Positions 11,352 to 21,873 of a stretch of DNA of 57,114 nt are shown here, in pieces. The translations under genes and the position numbers were made by a program. Numbering within the stretch: the stretch's first letter is position 1; the number at the start of each line of letters is the position of its first letter. The DNA is taken from assembly GCA_964035545.1 (NCBI GenBank), contig CAXIUT010000050.1:1-57114 (forward strand). Reading direction: 5' to 3'. This DNA is from Bugula neritina. Lineage: Eukaryota; Bryozoa; Gymnolaemata; Cheilostomatida; Bugulidae. The notes under the pieces are model-generated. The model did not search any database. It was not told the DNA's origin and worked only from the letters and a program-made list of their open reading frames with translations.

Positions 11352-12264
11352 ATGAAGGATAAGAAATAGCAATAAATGAAAAATGATATTCGCATCTACC
11401 TGGCAAAAAAAGATTACTATGACATCCTAGGAATAGGAAAAACAGCCTCAGAAACTTAAATCAAAAAAGCTTACCGCAATCTAGCACTTCGCTTCCACCC
11501 AGATAAAAATCAATTCTAAGGTACCTTATCCTCTATTCAGGAGCAAAATAAGTCTTCAAAAAAGTATCCAATGCATACAGTATCTTGAGTGATTCAGATA
11601 AGCGAAGGCATTATGATCAATTTGGACCTTAAGAAGATCGTCCACAACCTCAGTATCAACGAGCAGGTCGAGCAGAAGATTACTAGTTCTAACAATTTGA
11701 CGATTTATTTCAAGCCTTTTTCGGAGGAGTACCACTTAACAGAAGAGGTGGAAACATGCGTTTTAGGGCGTACTTTTTTTTATATTTAGCCACTTCAACA
11801 ACTAACCACGTCAAAATCAACAACAACAAGCAGGATTCAACTTCTATTACATCTTTGTCATCTTCTTTGTTATCTACACTATCTTACCTCTCTTTCAAAG
11901 CTCTCCAAACTACTCCTCAACTCCTTCCTACGAACACAGAATACGTAGAACTACTCCTAAATTAAATGTTGAGTACTACGTCAATCAAAAGTTTATGGAA
12001 GATGCGAGGAAACCAGAGTACCGTCGAAAAGCCTAGATGGAAATGGATAAATAATTTTTGGTAGGTTTGTAACAAAAATGTTAGCATATGAAAAGTCAAA
12101 AACGGAATTTATAGATGTACGCTTACCAGCACAGAGAGGGCAGACAGAGACAAAGCTATCTTGCTAGAGCTAAAAATATTGATCTCACAGCTTGCAGAAT
12201 GTTAAATCAAATATCTCAAAACCATGAAGATTACATTAGATAGCTTACTTATATGCGATATTGA
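11352..12264 (+). CDS. DNAJB12/DNAJB14-type ER membrane J protein
   Basis: 290-aa type with J domain at the N terminus (YYDILGIGKTASETQIKKAY, HPD at FHPDKNQ, YDQFGP), a Gln-rich linker, a single membrane segment (FNFYYIFVIFFVIYTILPLF) and a C-terminal DUF1977 region (EYYVNQKFMEDARKPEYR, YLARAKNIDLTACRML). This is the architecture of DNAJB12/14 and yeast Hlj1 relatives, which recruit Hsp70 to the ER surface for quality control. Two 20-bp introns, 11521-11540 and 11770-11789, restore the frame exactly. It starts 155 bp past the telomeric tract and converges with the SANT gene, 28 bp between stops. Confidence 0.93.
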
Positions 12265-12292
12265 TCTTAATGTTATCATATCAAAGCTTATT

Positions 12293-12725
12293 TCATCCAA
12301 AAAACTAATCTTCACTTATCATCTATTATTCCACCCTCTAAAATATTTTAGCAGCAATCTAAGGCTATTTCTTCTCGTAATATTTATATTTTCTAAGGAT
12401 CTGGGTTCGATTTTTTTTCATCAACGTGGCAATCAAAGAAAAATCACTTCCATAAGTTTTCAATAGACCTATAAATTATTTTTCTTATGCTTTTGAGAAA
12501 GTTGGTGTTTTAGTCTTTTTTATTTTTATTTTTTGCTTTTGTTGATGGAGTGAATGTTCGATTGTGATACAATTGGCGATGTGTTCAAGAGTTTTTTAGG
12601 AAGTTTGATAGCTCTGAATAGATATGGAGTTGTCAAGATGGCTATCTACGCCACCGACACTACATGTCGTTGATCAGAATTGGGTACTTTTAAGAGTGAT
12701 CTGAAGTATGGCTATGTTATTCCAT
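12293..12725 (-). CDS. SANT-domain protein, TFIIIB Bdp1-like
   Basis: The C-terminal half contains a Myb/SANT domain with FIGLLKTYGSDFSLIATLMK and NRTQILRKYKYYEKK, resembling the Bdp1 (TFIIIB B'') consensus FGTDFSLI...R.R.QIK.KF..EE. Bdp1 is needed for RNA polymerase III initiation. As modelled it is only 136 aa with a 22-bp intron at 12642-12663. Bdp1 is normally several hundred residues, so either the 5' part is missed or this is a small relative. The domain frame is convincing; start and intron are tentative. Confidence 0.55.
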
Positions 12726-13039
12726 GAATAAAAATTAATAATATAAAAGAAACTGAGAGTATTGAAGATGATGATAAATGATAATTTGATAAAATGATAT
12801 CAAAAGGCGAATCTGAGTATCTTATAGTGATAGATAAATCTTTGAATTTATCTTATCATTGATTTCTAAAATATTGATGTGATATAGATGTTGATTTGAC
12901 AACAAAATATGAAATATTGGTTTTGAATCTGATTAAAGTTATCTTCTTAAGAAGTATTATTCAGGAACATCAGAATTGATAGGATAATGATTTATTTATA
13001 TCATATCTAATTAAAGTCATTATAATCAAAAGAGATATC
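12726..13039. other. Divergent intergenic region upstream of H3-tail/VWA gene
   Basis: About 314 bp, very AT-rich, between the Bdp1-like gene (minus) and the H3-tail/VWA gene (plus). No gene or repeat was recognised. It should hold both promoters, and possibly missing upstream exons of the Bdp1-like gene. Confidence 0.4.
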
Positions 13040-14956
13040 ATGGCTAGAACCAAACAAACTGCTCGTTTGTGTGCACAAGTAATTGCAAGGAGGAGTGCTC
13101 CCCTCACTACTGGAGTTAAAAAGCCTCAAGCTAAAAGAAAAAAAGGTAAAGGAAGAGCTAGGTCAGTTTCATCATCATCTTCTGAATCTGCTATTGATGT
13201 GACTCGTCAACAATTCAGTCTCAAGTTTGACAACCAACCTGAATGTTAAAAGAAAGCTATCAAACAAGCCCTCTTTGAGTGTAAAACTTGCAAAGCCTAT
13301 TTAAACTGTCATAGTTAACTCCAGAAAATAGAAGATAAGGCTCCACTTGAAATCAAAAGATCTCGTTCAAAAGGAGAAATGAGTGACGAGAAAAAACAAG
13401 AGATTAAAGCTCATGAATCCTGCCTCTGGGTTTGTTAATATTGTGATACTAAAAATGAAGTACCAAAAAATATTGATATTCCCAAAGAAGAAAACCCCTG
13501 CTACTTTGTAGAGAAGGCGAATAAAGGAAAGATAAAAGGTGGAAAAGAATAGAAAGGATAAAAAACTATTTTCTATGTGATTGATATTAGTGGAAGCATG
13601 GATACTCTATTCGAAGGAAAGTCAAGATTGTAGGCAGTGAAGTAAGCTATCAGGGATTAGATAAAAAGGATGAAATTCTAAGGATAAAATGTTAAAGTAG
13701 GAATTATTACTTTTGGATCTGCTGTAACAATCAGATTAAACTCAAAAGATATACAAATGCCTCCTAATCTCTTCTATGGTTTCTAGCAACTTGCTAAGCA
13801 TGCTAGTGAACTCGGTGAAGTGACTCTTCCAGTTCAAACTCATCATAAATTCTTTGAAAAAATGCTTAAATAAATGACCACTTATGGATGCACAGCTTTA
13901 GGACCAGCCTTAGTTACCTCAATCGAACTTGCTGGACGTCAAAGAGGTTCAAAAATAATATTTTGTACAGATGGATAAGCTAATGTTGGCCTTCTTGGTC
14001 CTGACTTTTATACAAAAGCTGCAGCTTTTGCCAAAGATAAAGGAGTCATGGTTAGCATTTTGAGTATCAAGGGAGATAGATGCAATTTAAAATAATTGGG
14101 AAAGTTGACCCTATCTACTGGAGGAAGTATAATGAAAATTGATCCAAATTTACTAGGAAGTGAATTCAACAAAATATCAAAAGAAAATGTGTTTGGTACT
14201 GACAGTAACCTTAGAATAGTTGTAAACCACTTTTTTGAGATAGAAAATGCCCATCCTGAATAAATTTCAAAAGATAAAACTTTACTAACTCAAGATTTTG
14301 GGAATTTTACAGCTGACACATAGCTGACTTTTAATTTCAGAGTATTGACAAATGAAGAAGCAGCAAGAAAAGGTGTAAGCATGGAAATTATTAAAAAAAA
14401 GAGATTGCCTATGCAAGTACAACTAACATACACCAATCCAAATGGTTAAAGATATTTACAAGTAGTTAATGACCACAGAGAACTCACCTTAAATACCAAT
14501 GATTTACTGAATGATACTAACTTTCCTCTGTTTGCTGCTTCTACTTTGCAAAAAGTTAGTCAGCTGATTAAAGACTAAAACTTTGGACAGGCTGAAGCTT
14601 AGATTAGGAGATATAGAAGTATGGTTGATTAAACTTTTTCTAAAAAAGAGACCAAAGACTAACTTTTAAAATATAATGCAAGAATAGATAAAATAGAGAA
14701 GGTGCTAAACTCTAAAAAAGGTAAAAAAAATAGAAAAGGTGGTATTCTCAAGCAAAAAGGATCCTTAAAGAAGAAGAAAACAACTATGATAGCTAAACCA
14801 TCTATCCCTGCAAGAGGGCGAGGACGAGGACGAGGAAAAGTTTAAGCCTCCTAAAATGAATCAGAGTGTAGTGAGGACGAAGAAGATGAATAAATACTCA
14901 TGGAGAGTGACTCCTAAGAGCAAATTCTCTTCAAATAATTGCGTGCTCGTTCCTGA
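13040..14956 (+). CDS. Histone H3 N-tail fused to Sec23-type zinc finger and VWA domain
   Basis: 638-aa single-exon protein with an unusual order of parts. Residues 1-9 (MARTKQTAR) are identical to the start of histone H3, and 16-30 (ARRSAPLTTGVKKPQ) match H3 25-39 at 11 of 15 positions; the segment with K9, K14, K18 and K23 is replaced by six residues and K27 is Arg. A Ser-rich basic linker follows. C81, C84, C132 and C135 form a Sec23/24-type finger (CKTCKAYLNC ... WVCQYCDTKNEVP). A von Willebrand factor A domain then carries a complete MIDAS: DISGSM (D182, S184, S186), Thr in GCTALG and Asp in CTDG. The tail has an RGRGRGRG box and an acidic end. No histone fold is present. I infer a decoy or mimic substrate for H3-tail modifiers or readers; the cellular role is unknown. 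Confidence 0.9.
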
Positions 14957-15056
14957 CCTTCCAATGATGGTTTATAGATAGATATAAATAATTATTTTAT
15001 GAAATAGTTTCCGTCGATAAATTTTGATTGAAGTTTATCAAAGATTGTATATTATT

Positions 15057-16095
15057 ATGGCTTTTTACGATTTCACATCAACTCTACTAACAGTAATTGG
15101 ATATTCCGTGCTCGTGTATCGCATCATATTCGAGCTCTAGTCAGGAAAGATGAAAAAGAGTCGTCAGGAAAAACTTTGCACCAAATGGCTCATCTTCACT
15201 ATATTCCTAAAAATTGAATATTATATACTAGCAGTTGTATAAATCATTCCCTTTGGCACTCTAGTGATGTTGGTCTTCAAATTATTTTTGTTCCTTCCTG
15301 AAAATGCTGTATTTTTTATTTTAGTTAGATTTCTCATGAAATTTACAAACGTATTCAAAAACATTTGTAAAAAGTGCGCCTTGATGAATATAATTCTCAC
15401 TTCGGTATCGCCCTATCTTTTGTTTGTACTAATACTGTTGCCTTGATGATGAAACTAATTTGTAAAATAGCTGCATACATTGACTCCAAACATATCGAAT
15501 AAGTTGAAAAACATATTTTGGATATCATAAAAACTCTATAGTACAAAAAAGCAGCAATCAACATGCGTCATCAAGCCGTAGCTTCAGAAGTCAATAGAGA
15601 ACTGAATAATTCTGAGTTCAATACATCTGTTGATGAATAACCTTCTAACTAAAAGGGACTTATCGTTTAAAAAACAGAAATAGGAAATCATATGAGTAAG
15701 ATATTGGCAGAGTTCGATAATGAAGATGATACAGACTAAGAAGTTAAAATGAAAGGTATATTTAAGTTAATTCAGCTGAACAAATGATTATCAAACCTAA
15801 TAAAGAAAAGGGACAAAAAGCCAAATATGAAGAAGTAGATGTAGCTTATTTTATCAAAACATCTAAAATATCCTTCACCAACAAACATAAAGCAGTTGAA
15901 TCTAAATCACTAAAAGAAGTAAGATGGATAACTAAAAATATGATGAACCTAGAATTAATTTTCAGTACTATTGATTTTAATTTAGAGGAAGGAGGGTCCA
16001 AAATATTAAAAGTTAGAGATCCAGCGATGGTTGCTCGATGGGTAGAACCAGTTTGCTTGAACCTTCAGAAAATAAAGGAGTTTGTTAACATTTGA
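15057..16095 (+). CDS. TB2/DP1/HVA22 (REEP)-like membrane protein
   Basis: 332 aa after removing two 20-bp introns (15309-15328 and 15756-15775). The N-terminal 120 residues resemble the REEP/HVA22 hairpin family that shapes tubular ER: EKLCTKWLIFTIFLKIEYY aligns with the family TQWLTYWVVFAFFSLLE, followed by IIPFGTLVMLVFKLFLFLPENA. The C-terminal 200 residues are soluble, helical and not recognised. The first ATG, preceded by AT-rich sequence, is used. It lies 100 bp after the VWA gene, same strand. Confidence 0.7.
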
Positions 16096-16151
16096 TTGAT
16101 AGTGATTCAAATTGGAAGCTATAATTATTGTTATTATTATTAGAAATCGTA

Positions 16152-16445
16152 ATGAAGGGCTACCAAAAAGAACAACTTTAGGAACAAGACCAGCACCTAG
16201 ATTAAATCAATGATATTGCCAAGAGACTTAAGTAACAGGGTAGGGAAATAAACTCAGAACTCACCAAGCAAGGACACTTAATCGAAGATCTTGATTAAGA
16301 CATGGACAGCACGATGAAGAAAATGAACTTTGTCCAACAAAAGTTAGGAAAGCTCCTGAAAACCAATGATATGGGACAAATTTGTACCATAGTTGTTCTC
16401 TTCCTCATATTAGTCGTCATGATCTTTCTGGTTATCTACACTTGA
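16152..16445 (+). CDS. Minimal Qc-SNARE (syntaxin 8/Bet1-like)
   Basis: 97-aa tail-anchored protein: one SNARE helix with heptads from about residue 14 to 70 (INDIAKRLKQQGREINSELT, LIEDLDQDMDSTMKKM) and a central zero-layer Gln, then a C-terminal membrane anchor (ICTIVVLFLILVVMIFLVIY). It lacks the N-terminal Habc domain of most syntaxins, so it resembles Bet1 in size but Qc syntaxin 8 in the helix. SNAREs drive vesicle fusion. The intronless frame and first ATG are clear; exact subfamily is inferred. Confidence 0.85.
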
Positions 16446-16485
16446 ATGATAACATCATATATCTCATCATCATTTAAATAATCAG

Positions 16486-17721
16486 TCAGCTGGGGATCAG
16501 CACTTTGATTTTTCCACCTTCAACCAACTTACTCCTACGAATATCCACTGATTTCAAGTTTTTTACTTTCACAGATTCCCCATCTATCTGCATATAAGTG
16601 ATTTATTCCTCAGATGGACGGTTCATTTGAATCTAGAATGGACCAGTTCCCTGGGCTACTTTGGCTCCAAAAGGACTTACCCTTTAAATAGCCATCGCTA
16701 ATTAGTTTTTATAAGCAACAAATTAAACCATTCCATCGCTAGAAGACTGAGGTTTCCAATCATAGTTACTATTTTGAGTCGCAACTGAATGAGTAGTCCA
16801 GATTTTTCTTAACCCACACATATAACTGGTGCAGTTCATACAGACTAACCCTCTATACCCACTTTTGATTTTAATTTTGTTGAGTAAAGGATTATAATAT
16901 CTCACTTGATTTCTTTGATCACTTTCTAGTGTTTAATTATTACTATCAAATTATTCTCTTTCTTAGTGATATTCCATTTCTGAGGGTTCTTTATCTAGAA
17001 AAGCTGAAATTTTATGGTAGAGTTGTTTGAGAGGTTTGAAAAAATTGAGACAACCTACAAGACCATAAAGAATCTTATTAATACAGGCTGAATCTGTGCG
17101 ATGACGTTACATAGTATAGACTATTCTTCCATCAAGCCCTAATCCAATATAATTTGTAAATAGTTTGGAAATGGTTTGACTTTAATTTTGTTTTTCAATT
17201 CGATTAACTATATGATATATAGCCCCATTCTAGAATGTCTGAAGAGTAACTTACCAAATATCATAGTATTCAACGAAAGAACTTAACCATCTGTTTATTT
17301 GGGCTGAAAAATTATCGACAGTAATACTAAAAGATTAACTTTACCAACCCAGAGAGCGACAAAGATCATTTCCAGTTCCAATAGGTAGTATTCCAAAAAT
17401 AAGTTAAGATAATTTGATATTACGGATAGAAAGGTCATTAAGAACCCAGCTGATAGTTCCATCTCCTCCACAAATAATAACAAAAACTAACTTATTATTG
17501 TCCAGATCTAGAGACATCAACTCAAAACTATGCTACAAAGAAACACTGTCAAAGAGATCGATAAATGTCAATTATATTTTTTATGATACTCTATTTTGAA
17601 TGGTTGTTTGCTAGAGGGCTAATTATGTAACTTTTTTTCCTTATCCATCACCACTTTTAGTATTGACGAGAAAGTAAAAGTTTTTAGATTTAGATTGTTA
17701 TAAATTTATTTATTGCTGCAT
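16486..17721 (-). CDS. Diacylglycerol kinase
   Basis: 411-aa intronless lipid kinase with the DAG kinase catalytic core: FYFLVNTKSGDGQGKKV, the nucleotide-binding CGGDGTISWVLNDL and PIGTGNDLCRSLGW, followed by the accessory domain (NYIGLGLDGRIVY, RGLVCMNCTSYMCG) and a C-terminal MQIDGES segment. It phosphorylates diacylglycerol to phosphatidic acid. No C1 or EF-hand regulatory domain precedes the catalytic region, so it is a compact form. First of three minus-strand genes spaced 71 and 17 bp apart (DGK, TUTase, CHIP). Confidence 0.92.
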
Positions 17722-17792
17722 TGATATTTCCTTATACTATGGGTTAATTATATTAGTAGTAATAATAATCCAACTATAATCATATTCATCTA

Positions 17793-19550
17793 TCATTGTG
17801 TAAACAGATTGGATATTCTCTCTGCCTTGCCTTTTGATAAAATCTCATAGGCTTACTTGAATTTCAGAACCATAAATGATTGTGAATCTAATTTCATTCT
17901 TCCCGGATTATGAGGTTTATCGAAAGGATCCTTGATAGTTAAAACAGTGTCTTTGTCGATTTAGCGATCCATACTTTGGTCCACAGTTATTATTCTTGTA
18001 CTTTCCTTTTCCTTCCAAATATCATAAGCATAGTACTTCATGAAACTTTAAAGAATCCTTAGATAATTCACTCTTTCAATAGTAGAAACATCTTCACTTT
18101 TTGTTTTAAAAGCATAGAAAACATCAAATTGCTATACTTCATTCTGTTTCATTCTTTTAAATTTGAAATGAGGTTCATCATTAGTACGAGTACGAGCATC
18201 TAAGATAGGTTTAACTTCTTTTGTCTTTATCAAAAAATGAATCAGCATAAGGATCATTGCATAAGAAGAAAGAGCATTTTTACCTATCAAATCAACTGAT
18301 TTCCCCCAAAGTTTAACCAAAATACCAAGATTTTTAACCCAACGAACTCCAGCATAAACCTTTAAAAACTTAGAGTTGATAACTCCGAGGATATTGTTGA
18401 TAATAAGATCGATTTTGATTTATTTTTTATAATTTTATCTAATTGTTATAGTAATCAAAGGAGTTCTAGCTGTAGCTATTAATTCAGGAATAACTCTACG
18501 ACTACCTGTTCTACGATCTCCTTCTTGATATTACTTTTTCAAAAACTAATATAGAATTCTCAAGAAATCATTTTCATTGACATAACTATTGGTTAAAATA
18601 GTAAGATCAAGATCTGCATCTAGGCCTGCAAATCCACTGATAAGTGAACCAAATTTACCCACATGTAGAACAATTTCTTTTTATTTTATGATATTAAGTC
18701 CACAAAACTTTTAAAGAGCTTTTTGAATGAGTTGAATTTCATTTTATAACCTCTGTTGAATATCTCTGTCATTTTGATAAAGGTTTTACTGAGCTATATT
18801 AACAAGCATCTTGTTTATTTCTATCTAAGAAGTATTTCTGCCTACATTGTTACCTAGATGCTTTTAAAGAGAACTAATAAGTGTTTGAGGTAACATAGAT
18901 GCCTTATTCTACCAAACACACCAATAGCTTTCTATTATAGAAGCTGTTTTCTGATTGACATTTGACTTCAGACAAAGCTCAAAAAACTTCACATATTACT
19001 TTTTGATTAGTTTCAAAGATTAATCACTGTCCATTTCTTCAATAATTTAAGTTGCTTTTTCGCTATCATATGAACAATATCGTGAGAGAAATTAAACTCT
19101 GAACTATTCAAGGCTATAAGCACTTTTGATGAAGGGAAGTTGATTGAGCCAGTCGTTGGAAGGAGAATTATAGATCTGCTTCATTTGTTTTTTCAAAAAA
19201 GAGAAGTCTCTAAAAGAGATGAAGCGAGCAGAATAGGACAAATCATTGATCTTTTCAACAAATTTAACTTTACTTCCAAACTCTTCTGAGTTTTCAAAGT
19301 CTTTTCTAATATCTTTGAAGTATTCTTTCAGACTTTAGCTGAATCTATTGTCAAATGTGATTTCCAATTTGAGATCAGTTTTGATTTAACTTTTAAACTA
19401 ATCCCATATCTATTCTTCTGTTTTGTTGCTCTTATAGCTCTTTTCAAGCTTGTTGATTATTTTCCTGTAGTGCTTGGAGACATCAGCAATAGTATCATTG
19501 ACTCTCATATTCATATTAATAATAAATGCTTATTTTTACCGCTCAATCAT
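17793..19550 (-). CDS. Non-canonical poly(A)/poly(U) polymerase, Cid1/TUTase-like
   Basis: 585-aa intronless nucleotidyltransferase of the DNA polymerase beta fold. The catalytic signature is GKFGSLISGFAGLDADLDL, with the two metal-binding Asp in DAD, and a third candidate Asp in IKIDLIINN. The PAP/25A-associated region includes VKLWGKSVDLIGKNALSSYA. These enzymes add U or A tails to RNA 3' ends and in ciliates could act in small-RNA or mRNA turnover. The N-terminal 300 residues are helical and not recognised. The ATG is only 17 bp after the CHIP stop codon, so transcription units nearly touch. Confidence 0.85.
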
Positions 19551-19567
19551 GATAAAACAAAACTCTC

Positions 19568-20569
19568 TCAAATAAATGGTATTTCAAGAATGTTCTCTCC
19601 TTTTTCTTACTCAAATGCCCAAGGATTTTCCTTCAAAAATGTTTATATTGCTTGTTTTAATGCGTGGTTTGGATAAATCTTTCCAGAAACTTATTTCCTG
19701 GTGATTGGCTCAATTGGTCCCTTCAACTTATAGTGATTCTCTAAAACTCTTCTTTCATAAGTAAAGCCTTCTTCAGAAACTACTGGATCTTCCATAAGCA
19801 TCAATGTTATCTTACAAATCAAATAATCTGGAATCTATTTGGGTTATTTCAAAGACTCTAGTCGAATGTCTAACTTTTCCATGATCTAGAATGTCAATAG
19901 AGAAATACTTGATCGTATTTTTATTCGGTAACTTCTTTTTTATCGAATAATTTCTTTATTAATTACTTTTCTTCTTTTATTGATATTATTTAGCTTTCTA
20001 CTTCCTTGTAAAAAATAACCTTTTTCAATCTGAATATCTTTATTGAAATGTCTTCTTCATATTATCTGGTAGATTTAGTACGACATAATCTTAGAGCTTT
20101 ATCAAAGATATTTTACCTTTTTTGAGTCTATTTTAAGCTTTCTTTATTTTTGAAGTGTCTTTTTTGGCGAGTTCAGCAAGTATACATCCACAAATATAAT
20201 GAGCCTTGATGTTATTTTCATCAAGTTAGCAAGCAGCTTCTGCATCTTTAAGACCTTTTTATAATTATTTTTTCTTTTGATAACATTTTGACCGATTGGA
20301 ATAATATTGACTTTCTCCTGGGTTAATTTACTATTTTAATAAAGTTTTACTATTGCTTTACTATAAAATTAAATCGCCTCTTCATAATTACCTTTTTTGA
20401 AAGCTTCATTACCTTTTTGCTTCCAATAACTGCCTGAGTTTTAAGGTTGATCTTTGTACCGAGATTGATCATCTTATTAATAGCTTGGTTTTGGCTGATA
20501 TAGTCTGCTTTTAGTATTTTTGAAAAGTGGACTAAAACTATCCTCATTCTTTTCTTTACGATTTTTCAT
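19568..20569 (-). CDS. stub1: CHIP (STUB1) TPR/U-box ubiquitin ligase
   Basis: 312-aa E3 ligase coupling Hsp70/Hsp90 to ubiquitination. N-terminal TPR repeats (KQKGNEAFKKGNYEEAIQFY, YYSNRSKCYQKKKQ, AHYICGCILAELAKKD), a charged coiled-coil, and a C-terminal U-box starting IPDYLICKITLMLMEDPVV and including EPITRK and PNHALKQAI. Length and order match human CHIP (303 aa). Three short introns must be removed: 20331-20350 and 20097-20116 (20 bp each) and 19886-19908 (23 bp). All are framed by GT...AG on the minus strand. Confidence 0.95.
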
Positions 20570-20689
20570 CAATTTCAAATTATATATTTAAGATATAAAC
20601 GATTTATGTTTAACCTAATTAAACTTGACAATAATATCAAGAGAATAAGGAAATTTTCATATTTAAAGTATTAATGATAATTAAATCAC

Positions 20690-21130
20690 TCATAATTCTT
20701 CATCTTTTCCAAGGCTAAAGGTACTCTTGAACCATTATAATATCTGAGGGGCTGTTCTCATTCCTGAAGGAACTTTTCCCATATTTTCTTACCCCAAAAA
20801 CACAAATAATTTAGGATAACTCACCATATGAGTTGTATGATCAACAACAAACTTGTCAACCAATTCATCATTATTTTAATCAACATGTCCAACAGTTACT
20901 CCTAATTAAGCCAATAAAGGCGATAATTTCTCCATTTAAGGTTTAAGTTGTGTACAATGACCACACTATATTAACAAATGAAATACCCATGAAGCAGAAA
21001 ACATGACCAACCAAAACTTAGGCTCAGAGTATACCAAATCTTTAAAGTTATCATCCTTTAGTTCAACTACTCCTTCAATAGTTAGGCAGAGAGAAACTAA
21101 AGCCAAGAGGATTAGTGCTTTGTACAACAT
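20690..21130 (-). CDS. Secreted thioredoxin/PDI-like protein, CGHC
   Basis: 139 aa with a cleavable signal peptide (MLYKALILLALVSLCL) and one thioredoxin fold: WLVMFSASWCGHCTQLKPQ active site, the cis-Pro loop SYPKLFVF and a C-terminal helix. CGHC is typical of ER protein disulfide isomerases. One 21-bp intron at 20966-20986 falls exactly between the Trp codon and the CGHC motif. A single-domain product ending DEEL could have a KDEL-type ER retention signal. It is likely an oxidative-folding enzyme of the secretory pathway. Confidence 0.93.
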
Positions 21131-21201
21131 TTAATTATAAAATTTATGATATGTGTGATTTGATTTATTTTTGAAGATATTTGATTTACTAAGATATCTT
21201 G

Positions 21202-21821
21202 ATGAACTTCACTCTCCCCTAATTACCCTACCATAGAGATAGCTTCGGAAAGGTACTCTCAGCCGAAACCTTTGAATACCACTACGGTAAACATCATCAA
21301 ACCTACATCAACAACCTTAACTCACTTGTCAAAGGCACTGAATGGGAAAAACATACTCTCGACTAAATCGTCACCACGTATTTATCTTTTTATTCAGCTG
21401 CAAAGACCCCAAACTCTTCAACAATGCTGCTCAACATTGGAATCATACCTTTTATTGGAACTGCATTTCACCTGAAAAAAGTTAACCTGAAGGAAAACTC
21501 AAGGAACTCATTGTTTCTAAATGGGGAAGTGTTGAAGCTTTCTTGAAAGACTTCTCTGCCCAGGCAATCGCTAACTTTGGATCAGGATGGACTTGGCTTG
21601 CTAAAAACAAAGAAGATATTGCTATCTTCAATACTTCAAATGCAGGAAATCCTTTGACAAACAACTACCTTCCCTTACTCACTGTTGACGTCTGGGAGCA
21701 TGCATACTACATTGACTACAGAAACGCTCGTGCAACTTATCTTCAAAACTTCAATGACATCATTAACTGGAAGTTTGTGGGCAAAAACTATGAAAGCGAT
21801 AAAGTTCAGCTCAAGTTCTGA
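21202..21821 (+). CDS. Iron/manganese superoxide dismutase
   Basis: 199-aa enzyme of the Fe/Mn SOD family that dismutates superoxide. Seen: first metal ligand H27 in [11 protein letters not shown], second in [15 protein letters not shown], and the [13 protein letters not shown] motif with Asp and His ligands near the C terminus; GSGWTWL is also conserved. The [11 protein letters not shown] form is the usual Fe-type signature. One 20-bp intron at 21378-21397. No targeting peptide is visible, so a cytosolic form is likely. Divergent from the thioredoxin gene (71 bp). Confidence 0.95.
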
Positions 21822-21873
21822 TCGTTCATCCGTATCATTATCAAATAATTTTTATACACTATTAAAGAAACAA

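Noticed and set aside
12224-12466. Plus-strand ORF over the Bdp1-like gene
   Set aside because: It is the antisense shadow of the minus-strand SANT frame and of the DnaJ 3' end.
12480-12720. Alternative frames in 12480-12720 on both strands that also look protein-like
   Set aside because: Only the minus-strand frame carries a recognisable domain (SANT); the others gave no motif.
13040-13249. Canonical histone H3 gene
   Set aside because: Only the tail matches; the histone-fold helices (for example the FQSSAV and DTNLCAIHAKR regions) are absent and the frame continues into a VWA protein.
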